Part shown: positions 1 through 5,654 of the stretch, piece by piece
Position numbering within the stretch: the first letter of the stretch is position 1
How the letters are laid out: every line of letters starts with the position of its first letter
Assembly (NCBI GenBank): GCA_016302435.1
Contig: JAEDNQ010000036.1
Span: 1-16,210 of the forward strand
Source: Bacteroidaceae bacterium
GTDB taxonomy: Bacteria > Bacteroidota > Bacteroidia > Bacteroidales > Bacteroidaceae
Direction: 5' to 3'
DNA: 16,210 nucleotides
The notes under the pieces: model-generated
What the model was told of the DNA's origin: nothing
Seen by the model: only the letters and a program-made list of their open reading frames with translations
The model's database searches: none
Position numbers and translations under genes: made by a program

Positions 1-54
1 ACATCTGCTGCATGATGGCCTCAAAATAGCCTCAAGCTAATTTATAGAACACCC
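1..54. repeat. Half-copy of palindromic repeat, truncated by window edge
   Basis: Positions 34-50 (AAGCTAATTTATAGAAC) are an exact reverse complement of 636-652. With small gaps, the similarity continues outward through 1-33 against 653-685: ATCTGCT near position 3, GAT, and CAAAAT. This is therefore one arm of the same repeat family as the palindrome at 626-812, placed just past the stop codon of the sigma factor gene and continuing out of the window to the left. Its other arm is not visible. Positions 46-54 (AGAACACCC) also match 812-820 next to the other copy. The match is read directly from the sequence; the repeat family itself is not one I can name. Confidence 0.7.
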
Positions 55-56
55 CG

Positions 57-569
57 TTAATGATTTGTTTGTTTCATTGCCTTGCGGATTTTCTCCAGTC
101 CGTAGAGAAAACGAGATTTCACCGTGGGCAGGGGTAGAGAAAGAATCTCGGCTACATCAGCAAAGCTGTTGTTTCCATAGATTCGAAGACGTATGACCTC
201 GGCCTGTTCCTCTGGGATTTCCATAAGTAGCTTGGCTATTCGTTGGTAGTCCGATTCGTAGTTTTCCGTTGGGAGATCTGCTATGTCAAGGCGAGCGTCC
301 AAGGGTATTGTCCTGAGTTTTCCCAACGCAGTAAGTCGTGAGGAACACAAGTTAGAGAGTACACGAAAGATATAGTTGCGCCAGTCTCTCACTTCAACGC
401 TCTTCTCATCAGAGATTTTTGAGCTGATTTTAAGGAAGGTATCTTGCAGCGCATCTTTCGCATCGTCTGTATCACCAAGACGGTAGCAGGCATACCTCAT
501 CAAGTGCGGTTGCTCCTGTTGAAAGTGTTCAGCGAGTTCTTTCATTTTGATGTCGTTTTCTGTATTCAT
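57..569 (-). CDS. ECF-type RNA polymerase sigma-70 factor
   Basis: This encodes a small alternative sigma factor (170 aa from the chosen start) that would direct core RNA polymerase to a specific promoter set. Region 2 lies at about residues 20-80, including DAKDALQDTFLKI (36-48), the core-binding helix typical of ECF factors. Region 4 lies at about 115-165, with a helix-turn-helix around FADVAEILSLPLPTVKSR for -35 recognition. There is no region 1.1 or 3, as expected for ECF factors. The ATG at 569 is preferred over the one at 593 because an A-rich stretch (AAAAACGTAAAAAT) precedes it and the extra eight residues add nothing to the domain. Any partner anti-sigma gene would lie left of position 57, outside the window. 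It is the only clear minus-strand gene, sits between repeat copies, and may be expressed from the minus-strand promoter at 882-913 through a long leader. The target regulon cannot be told from the sequence. Confidence 0.93.
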   Translation of the reverse strand: MNTENDIKMKELAEHFQQEQPHLMRYACYRLGDTDDAKDALQDTFLKISSKISDEKSVEVRDWRNYIFRVLSNLCSSRLTALGKLRTIPLDARLDIADLPTENYESDYQRIAKLLMEIPEEQAEVIRLRIYGNNSFADVAEILSLPLPTVKSRFLYGLEKIRKAMKQTNH

Positions 570-646
570 TATTTTTACGTTTTTGAGATGCATCTGACAT
601 AAAGACTCTAAAAGTCCGAAAAAGATTTAAGGTTGGTTCTATAAAT

Positions 647-654
647 TAGCTTTG
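647..654 (+). promoter_or_regulatory. Promoter -7-like box inside left palindrome arm
   Basis: TAGCTTTG fits the Bacteroidetes -7 consensus TAnnTTTG and points into the palindrome. No good TTTG -33 box is found 19-21 bases upstream, so activity is uncertain. Its mirror copy is at 766-773. Confidence 0.3.
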
Positions 655-765
655 ATGGGATTTTGTTCTATCTTCGAGCAGATTTATTTGTAAGGTCGCA
701 GCAGCATAGCGAGCTATGGTGCAAGGACTTACGAATAAAGATGCCGAAGAGAGGACAAAAGACCG

Positions 766-773
766 CAAAGGTA
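766..773 (-). promoter_or_regulatory. Promoter -7-like box inside right palindrome arm
   Basis: On the minus strand this reads TACCTTTG followed by C, the favoured Bacteroidetes -7 form. It points into the palindrome and on toward the sigma factor gene. No TTTG is found at the expected -33 distance. It is the mirror partner of the box at 647-654. Confidence 0.4.
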
Positions 774-812
774 ATTCAAAAAAGAATTGTAATTAATAGA
801 ACCTACCTTAAG

Positions 813-1132
813 AACACCCCTAAAAATAAAACGACCCGCACATTTGAGCATCGTTGAGAGGCTTGGAGGGTTCTGGTGGTGCAAAGGTACTGCTTTGATT
901 TGGAATAACCAAACTGTTTTGAAGAAAAAGAATAAAGTTAGCCTAAGAAATCGTCATTTTACATTAAAGTACCACAAGGGTCAGAGGAACAGGTACGTTG
1001 GTTCACAAGGCAGGGTCAATGTACTGAATAGACACCCTATCTGTGCAAAATGACAGCTTTAAAAACGGTCGTTTTTTGGCAAAGGCGAATAATATGCATG
1101 ATAAAATCAATAAAAATCTGAAAATATCAAGC
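813..1132. other. Intergenic stretch without a convincing gene
   Basis: Open frames of 64-69 codons on the plus strand here (663-857 and 844-1053) have no recognisable domain, begin in repeat DNA and look like chance frames. The stretch holds the minus-strand promoter (882-913), a patch at 969-1024 of short repeated motifs (CACAAGG at 973 and 1004, GGGTCA at 978 and 1013, GTAC at 969, 993 and 1021), and a weak hairpin AAAAAC-GGTC-GTTTTT at 1061-1076 followed by another T that could act as a poor bidirectional terminator. Otherwise I see nothing. Confidence 0.5.
882..913 (-). promoter_or_regulatory. Bacteroidetes-type promoter reading toward the sigma factor gene
   Basis: On the minus strand TTTG (913-910) is separated by exactly 20 bases from TACCTTTG (889-882), a full match to the TTTG-N19-21-TAnnTTTG promoter. 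Transcription would start near 875 and run left through the palindrome, giving about 300 nt of leader before the sigma factor ATG at 569. No other convincing gene lies between, so the sigma factor gene is the likely target, but the palindrome could also terminate or process the transcript. Confidence 0.6.
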
Positions 1133-1160
1133 TTGTTTAAAATAAGTTGTGTATATTTGC
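1133..1160 (+). promoter_or_regulatory. Probable pyrE promoter
   Basis: TATATTTG at 1152-1159, followed by C, matches the Bacteroidetes -7 box. The -33 side is weak: TTG at 1133-1135 is 16 bases away, shorter than usual. The start would be near 1166, leaving about 93 nt of leader before the pyrE ATG at 1259. I see no strong attenuator hairpin in that leader. Confidence 0.6.
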
Positions 1161-1258
1161 ACTCAATTGCGGCCAAGGTCACAATGCATCAACCTATCAT
1201 GATTTATTAACCCCCGAAGCACTGAATACACACGGTGCCTCACAACAAAATACATCTC

Positions 1259-1891
1259 ATGAAAACATTAGAGAAAATCTTTGCAGCAAAGCTGCTTAAC
1301 ATCAAGGCTATCAAACTTCAGCCAGAGAATCCTTTCACATGGGCAAGCGGATGGAAGTCACCTTTCTACTGTGACAACCGCAAGACACTGAGCTATCCTG
1401 AGCTCCGCAACTTCGTCAAGCTTGAGATATGCCGCGTAATACTCGAAAATTTCCCAGAGGTTGATGCCATTGCAGGAGTGGCTACAGGAGCCATCCCTCA
1501 GGGAGCTCTCGTGGCTGACGCTCTCAACAAGCCATTTGTATATGTGCGCAGCAAACCAAAGGACCACGGACTGGAAAACCTCATCGAGGGTGAACTTAAA
1601 CCTGGCATGAACGTAGTGGTCATCGAAGACCTCATCTCCACTGGCGGCTCTTCGCTCAAGGCTGTAGAGGCTATACGCAACAACGGATGTAACGTGGCAG
1701 GAATGGTGGCAAGCTACACTTACGGCTTTGACGTGGCTAAGAAAGCTTTTGCTGACGCCAAGGTCAAGCTCATCACGCTGACTAACTATGAAGCCGTGCT
1801 TGAAGTTGCTCTCAAGACTGGATATATCACTGAAGACCAGATTCCTATGCTCAACGAGTGGAGAGCCAACCCAAGCCAATGGCAGGGATAA
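1259..1891 (+). CDS. pyrE: Orotate phosphoribosyltransferase
   Basis: This enzyme transfers the ribose phosphate of PRPP to orotate to make OMP, the fifth step of de novo UMP synthesis, in the cytoplasm. The 210-residue product has the usual family length. The PRPP-binding motif VVVIEDLISTGGSS is at 119-132. The mobile catalytic loop around RSKPKDHG is at 97-104. The N-terminal ASGWKSPFYCDNRK (29-42) is the conserved orotate-side segment. The ATG at 1259 was chosen over 1235 because family members begin with a short helix before the KLL segment and the upstream eight residues look non-coding. A TATATTTG promoter lies about 100 bases upstream. An SRPBCC protein and argH follow on the same strand, so they may be partly co-transcribed. 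No fusion to OMP decarboxylase is present. Confidence 0.96.
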   Translation: MKTLEKIFAAKLLNIKAIKLQPENPFTWASGWKSPFYCDNRKTLSYPELRNFVKLEICRVILENFPEVDAIAGVATGAIPQGALVADALNKPFVYVRSKPKDHGLENLIEGELKPGMNVVVIEDLISTGGSSLKAVEAIRNNGCNVAGMVASYTYGFDVAKKAFADAKVKLITLTNYEAVLEVALKTGYITEDQIPMLNEWRANPSQWQG

Positions 1892-2001
1892 TCCGTGGAA
1901 CTCACGTCTGTGTGTCACAGCAATATGCTTCCTCCACGAAACGTGTAGACACGGCAAAAAAGCTCTTATGTTCCATAACAAAACAACTCTAAACATCATA
2001 C

Positions 2002-2466
2002 ATGGCAAAATACGAAAGTCAAATAAAACAAGTGCCATACAGCCAAAGCGCTGTCTACTCCAAAGTGTCTGACTTGACACACCTCGCTGCCATAAAGGAG
2101 CGCATCAACGACCCTAAGGTGCAGGAGCAGATTCCAGCTGACAAACTCGAAGAGGTGAAGAAAAGCCTCGAACAGATGGAGTGCACCACCGATACTCTTA
2201 GCACACCCGCCGGCCCTATTGGCAACATCTCGGTGAAGATCATCGAACGCGAACCTGAGAAGTGCGTCAAGTTTGCATCTACCAACGCTCCTGTCAGCTT
2301 CAAGCTCTGGATTCAGATACTGCCCACAAGCGAGACGACGAGCAAGATAAAGGTGACAATAGATGCCGACATCAACTTCTTCATGAAACAAGTGCTCGAC
2401 AAGCCTCTAAAGCAAGGAGTGGACAAATTCGCCGACATGCTGGCGATGATACCATACGAGCAGTAA
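2002..2466 (+). CDS. SRPBCC (START/polyketide cyclase-like) fold protein
   Basis: A 154-residue soluble protein with no signal peptide or membrane segment. The early YSQSAVYSKVSDLTHLAAIKER resembles the start of SRPBCC proteins, where a strand leads into a helical lid. The middle alternates strand-like segments (NISVKIIEREPEKCVKFAS; FKLWIQILPTSETTSKIKVTIDADI), and a long C-terminal amphipathic helix (FMKQVLDKPLKQGVDKFADMLAMI) closes the hydrophobic cavity typical of the fold. This family binds lipids or other hydrophobic small molecules, but the ligand here cannot be read from the sequence. It lies 110 bases after pyrE and 157 bases before argH, an arrangement I recall from other Bacteroidales. 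A link to pyrimidine or arginine metabolism is only suggested by position. Confidence 0.75.
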   Translation: MAKYESQIKQVPYSQSAVYSKVSDLTHLAAIKERINDPKVQEQIPADKLEEVKKSLEQMECTTDTLSTPAGPIGNISVKIIEREPEKCVKFASTNAPVSFKLWIQILPTSETTSKIKVTIDADINFFMKQVLDKPLKQGVDKFADMLAMIPYEQ

Positions 2467-2481
2467 ACAGACTCACATACA

Positions 2482-2528
2482 AAAGACAGGTTCGGCGACC
2501 CCCTCATAGAGTTCGTCAGCCTGTCTTT
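2482..2528 (+). terminator. Hairpin between SRPBCC gene and argH, terminator-like
   Basis: AAAGACAGG (2482-2490) pairs perfectly with CCTGTCTTT (2520-2528). An inner stem GGCGA (2494-2498) can pair with TCGTC (2513-2517). The 3' arm ends in TTT and AATAAT rather than a long T run, so it may be an attenuating or processing stem as much as a strong terminator. It begins 16 bases after the SRPBCC stop codon. Confidence 0.55.
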
Positions 2529-2623
2529 AATAATCATAAGCCAGCGTCTCACAGCTATCATGGTAGCCACTCCACTGAGCATCTGGCCTCCAAGCCCCCA
2601 CTACATAAATCCACATCTACACA

Positions 2624-3961
2624 ATGGAAAAACTTTGGACAAAAAATGTCTCCATGACTCAGGAGATAGAGAAATTCACCATAGGCAGGGACCGTGAGAT
2701 GGACCTCTACCTCGCCAAATATGACGTGCTCGGCTCCATGGCCCACATCACCATGCTCCAGTCTATCGACCTGCTGACAGAAGAAGAGCTCAAGGTCTTG
2801 CTCGCCGAACTCAAAAAGATATATCACCAGGCTGACATGGGTGAGTTTGAGATAGAAGAAGGAGTGGAAGACGTACACTCACAGGTAGAGATGATACTGA
2901 CACGCAAACTGGGAGACATCGGCAAGAAGATACACTCAGGACGAAGCCGCAACGACCAGGTGCTCGTGGACCTCAAACTCTTCATCCGCGACCAGATAAA
3001 AGACATTGCAGGTCTCGTCAAGAACCTCTTTGACGAACTCATCACACAGTCAGAGCGATACAAACATGTGCTCATGCCCGGGTACACACACCTGCAGGTA
3101 GCCATGCCAAGCAGCTTTGGACTCTGGTTTGGCGCATACGCCGAAGGACTGGTGGACGACATGCAGTATCTGCAGGCTGCATGGAAGGTGACGAACCGCA
3201 ATCCTCTCGGCTCAGCAGCAGGATACGGTAGCAGCTTCCCTCTCAACCGCCAGATGACAACCGACCTCCTCGGCTTTGACTCCATGGACTACAACGTCGT
3301 CTACGCACAGATGGGACGTGGCAAGACGGAGCGCAACGTGGCTTTCTCCATGGCAAGCATAGCTGGCACTCTGGCTAAAATGGCCTTCGACGCATGCATG
3401 TTCAACTCACAAAACTTCAGTTTCGTCAAACTCCCAGCCGACTGCACCACTGGCTCCAGCATCATGCCCCACAAGAAGAACCCAGATGTCTTCGAACTGA
3501 CCAGAGCTAAGTGCAACAAACTGCAGGCTCTGCCTATGACCATCACCATGATCATGAACAACCTCCCTGTGGGATACTTCCGCGACCTCCAAATCATCAA
3601 GGAAGCTTTCCTGCCTGCCTTCGATGAACTCAAAGACTGCCTGCAAATGGCTGCTTATATAATCAACAAGATGGAGGTGAAGGAGGACATCCTCGACAAT
3701 CCTATATACGACCCAATGTTCTCTGTCGAAGAGGTCAACCGACTCGCGCGAGAAGGTATGCCTTTCCGCGATGCTTATAAGAAAGTGGGACTCGACATTG
3801 AAGCAGGTAACTTCACTCCCAACAAAGACATTCACCACACTCACGAGGGTTCCATCGGCAACCTCTGCAACGACCGCATACAAGCTCTTATGGACGAGGC
3901 AGTCAAAGGCTTCAACTTTGGCAAGATGGAGACAGCCATAGCAAACCTGCTCAAAGACTAA
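2624..3961 (+). CDS. argH: Argininosuccinate lyase
   Basis: This cytoplasmic enzyme splits argininosuccinate into arginine and fumarate, the last step of arginine synthesis. The 445-residue product belongs to the fumarase/aspartase superfamily. The signature GSSIMPHKKNP is at 277-287 (catalytic serine loop). HSGRSRNDQ at 104-112 and GYTHLQ at 153-158 are the other two conserved blocks forming the composite active site of the tetramer. The N-terminal GRDREMDLYLAKYDVLGSMAH is the Bacteroidetes form of the family start. The ATG at 2624 is the first in frame and fits this. No TAnnTTTG box is seen just upstream, so it may depend on read-through from pyrE past the hairpin at 2482-2528. Fumarate released here can feed the class I fumarase encoded about 3.4 kb downstream. 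Confidence 0.96.
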   Translation: MEKLWTKNVSMTQEIEKFTIGRDREMDLYLAKYDVLGSMAHITMLQSIDLLTEEELKVLLAELKKIYHQADMGEFEIEEGVEDVHSQVEMILTRKLGDIGKKIHSGRSRNDQVLVDLKLFIRDQIKDIAGLVKNLFDELITQSERYKHVLMPGYTHLQVAMPSSFGLWFGAYAEGLVDDMQYLQAAWKVTNRNPLGSAAGYGSSFPLNRQMTTDLLGFDSMDYNVVYAQMGRGKTERNVAFSMASIAGTLAKMAFDACMFNSQNFSFVKLPADCTTGSSIMPHKKNPDVFELTRAKCNKLQALPMTITMIMNNLPVGYFRDLQIIKEAFLPAFDELKDCLQMAAYIINKMEVKEDILDNPIYDPMFSVEEVNRLAREGMPFRDAYKKVGLDIEAGNFTPNKDIHHTHEGSIGNLCNDRIQALMDEAVKGFNFGKMETAIANLLKD

Positions 3962-4010
3962 TTCTCGCTATTTTTTCCCCATTACATAGCAGATATTTAC
4001 AGCAACCTCC

Positions 4011-4982
4011 ATGATATACAGATATTCAGGCCGCTCAAGCATCCAGCTGCCAGTGCTCTCTCTTGGCCTATGGCACAATTTCGGCTCAGTAGACAACTTC
4101 GACACAGCCACACAGATGGTGGTGAGGGCCTTCGACAAAGGCATCTGCCACTTCGACCTCGCCAACAACTACGGGCCTGAGCCTGGCTCGGCTGAGTCAA
4201 ACTTCGGACGTATCTTGCGCCACAACCTCGCATCCCACCGCGACGAGATGTTCATCTCTTCAAAGGCGGGACACGACATGTGGCCTGGTGTCTACGGCGG
4301 CAACAGCAGCCGCAAAAACCTCATAGCAAGCTGCGACCAAAGCCTCAAGCGCACAGGACTGGAATACTTCGACATATTCTACAGCCATAGGTACGACGGT
4401 GTGACCCCCATCGAAGAGACTATGCAAGCGCTCATTGACCTTGTCCGCCAAGGCAAGGCTCTCTACGTGGGCATCTCTAAATATCCTCCAGAGCTCCAGC
4501 AGAGATGTTACGACATTCTGGCTGAGGCCAAGGTGCCATGTCTTCTGTCGCAGTACCGCTGCTCGATGTTTGACCCTAAAGCTAAAAATGCAAACTTCCA
4601 GATAGCAGCCGACAACGGCAGCGGCATCATCTGCTTCTCTCCCCTCGCACAGGGGCTGCTCACGGGCAAATACTCCAACGGCATACCCGAAGGAAGCCGA
4701 GCTGCACGTGCCACGGGGTTTCTCAAGGAGAGCCAGGTGACACAGGAAAGGGTGGAAGCCGTGAAACAGCTCTCCGCTATAGCTGCAGAGAGAGGACAGA
4801 CAATAGCTCAGATGGCTTTGGCATGGGTGCTCGCTGACAGGAGGGTGACAAGCTGCATCATCGGCACATCTTCCGTCGCCCAACTCGACAGCAACCTTGC
4901 CACGCTTGACCACCTTGACTTCAGCCCTGAAGAGACAGCTCGCATCAACACCATCATAAGCGACCCAGCTCTCTTCTTCTGA
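4011..4982 (+). CDS. Aldo/keto reductase, YghZ (L-glyceraldehyde 3-phosphate reductase)-like
   Basis: A 323-residue NADPH-dependent carbonyl reductase of the AKR superfamily (TIM barrel). The catalytic tetrad is visible: Asp49 and Tyr54 in FDLANNYG, Lys85 in ISSKAG, and His126 in YSHRYD. The segment GPEPGSAESNFGRIL (55-69) and the later CFSPLAQGLLTGKY plus the C-terminal IIGTSS cofactor-phosphate motif are typical of the YghZ/voltage-gated-channel beta-subunit-like branch, whose E. coli member reduces L-glyceraldehyde 3-phosphate and methylglyoxal. The physiological substrate here is inference. It starts 49 bases after argH on the same strand with no clear promoter between, so co-transcription is possible. 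Family assignment is firm; substrate is not. Confidence 0.92.
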   Translation: MIYRYSGRSSIQLPVLSLGLWHNFGSVDNFDTATQMVVRAFDKGICHFDLANNYGPEPGSAESNFGRILRHNLASHRDEMFISSKAGHDMWPGVYGGNSSRKNLIASCDQSLKRTGLEYFDIFYSHRYDGVTPIEETMQALIDLVRQGKALYVGISKYPPELQQRCYDILAEAKVPCLLSQYRCSMFDPKAKNANFQIAADNGSGIICFSPLAQGLLTGKYSNGIPEGSRAARATGFLKESQVTQERVEAVKQLSAIAAERGQTIAQMALAWVLADRRVTSCIIGTSSVAQLDSNLATLDHLDFSPEETARINTIISDPALFF

Positions 4983-5052
4983 CAACCCCATCAAGGAATC
5001 TCCTTTTCGGGAAAATACCAATTGTGGCAGAATCTACTAAGCGCATCTACTT

Positions 5053-5604
5053 ATGAAGACAAAAAAAATCGTAGCCTTGGCTCTTTTGACATGCCTCGGC
5101 ATCAGCTCATGCTCTGACGACGAGACAACATCCACATACTCCAAGCGAGAGTATGTGTACTGCTACTTTCAGGCCATTCAGTATGCCGAGCTCATCAATG
5201 TCATGGGCAACCTGGGACAGTACGCCAGCATACGGAAGCGAGTGGTCGACGGTGTGACCAAGATTCAGATGACATCGCAGGCCGGCACGACCAACTATAC
5301 AGCTGACGCCCTGACCAAAGACTTCGGCTATGGGCTTGGAGGACTCATCGTTGGCACTAACAACTACGGAGAGCCCATGTGCTACGACCTGGCATGCCCC
5401 ATCTGCGACAGAGCTGACAAGAGGCTAACGCTCTACAGCGGAGGGGACGGATATGCCCGATGCAGCAAGTGTGGGGTCTCCTTCGACATGAACAATTACG
5501 GAGCTATCTACCAAGTGCCTGAAGGAAGCAACCTCACGTCGCCAAGAGGACTTTACCGTTACCGCATCAGGTACGATGGCAACATCGTCAATGCATACAA
5601 CTGA
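5053..5604 (+). CDS. Lipoprotein with Rieske-like C-terminal domain and Cys4 pattern
   Basis: A 183-residue exported lipoprotein. MKTKK, a hydrophobic stretch and the lipobox ISSC predict lipidation at Cys20; the following SDDE is acidic, as in Bacteroidetes surface-lipoprotein export signals, so it may face outward. The C-terminal half resembles the Rieske fold seen in Bacteroidetes lipoproteins: CYDLACPIC (110-118), an intervening strand, then YARCSKCGVSFDMNNYG (135-150), and a final GLYRYRIRYDGNIVNAY strand pair. Classical Rieske boxes are CxH and CxxH. Here they read CPIC and CSKC, so the site is better suited to zinc or a four-cysteine iron than to a [2Fe-2S] Rieske cluster. It lies 70 bases after the reductase and 50 before the flippase. 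The Rieske relationship is my pattern recognition and not certain; the lipoprotein call is solid. Confidence 0.75.
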   Translation: MKTKKIVALALLTCLGISSCSDDETTSTYSKREYVYCYFQAIQYAELINVMGNLGQYASIRKRVVDGVTKIQMTSQAGTTNYTADALTKDFGYGLGGLIVGTNNYGEPMCYDLACPICDRADKRLTLYSGGDGYARCSKCGVSFDMNNYGAIYQVPEGSNLTSPRGLYRYRIRYDGNIVNAYN

Positions 5605-5654
5605 ACACACACTACCTTCATCTCATCGACACATCAGACGCACACGCTCACCAC

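Larger units (their letters stand above)
626..812. repeat. Large imperfect palindrome (REP/MITE-like intergenic element)
   Basis: The left arm (626-711) and the reverse complement of the right arm (712-812) align over their whole length. From the outside inward the shared blocks are TTAAGGT.GGTTCTAT.AATTA, CTTTG..GG, TTTTGT.CT.TCTTCG, GCA..TTTATT.GTAAG, and the centre ATAGC-GA-GCTAT at 706-717. The right arm carries about 18 extra bases (roughly 773-791), themselves a small hairpin (AATTC, six A, GAATT) bounded by a GTAAT repeat. RNA from either strand would fold into one long hairpin. Each arm contains a TAnnTTTG box pointing toward the centre. The open frames across it have no recognisable protein content, so I treat it as non-coding. 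Confidence 0.8.

Noticed and set aside
2..13. Start of a further minus-strand gene (possible anti-sigma) at ATG 13-11
   Set aside because: Only four codons fit in the window; nothing can be said about it.
626..812. CRISPR-like array
   Set aside because: There are no regularly spaced direct repeats with distinct spacers; the structure is a single large inverted repeat.
663..1053. Two plus-strand open frames of 64 and 69 codons as small genes
   Set aside because: They run through the palindrome and repeat-like DNA, show no recognisable domain, have no promoter of their own, and read like translated non-coding sequence.
1892..2001. Terminator between pyrE and the SRPBCC gene
   Set aside because: Short CGTG/CACG matches are present but give no convincing stem followed by a T run.
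1358..2080. 240-codon minus-strand open frame opposite pyrE
   Set aside because: It is antisense to a well-supported gene and has no family features; it is a by-product of the codon bias on the other strand.
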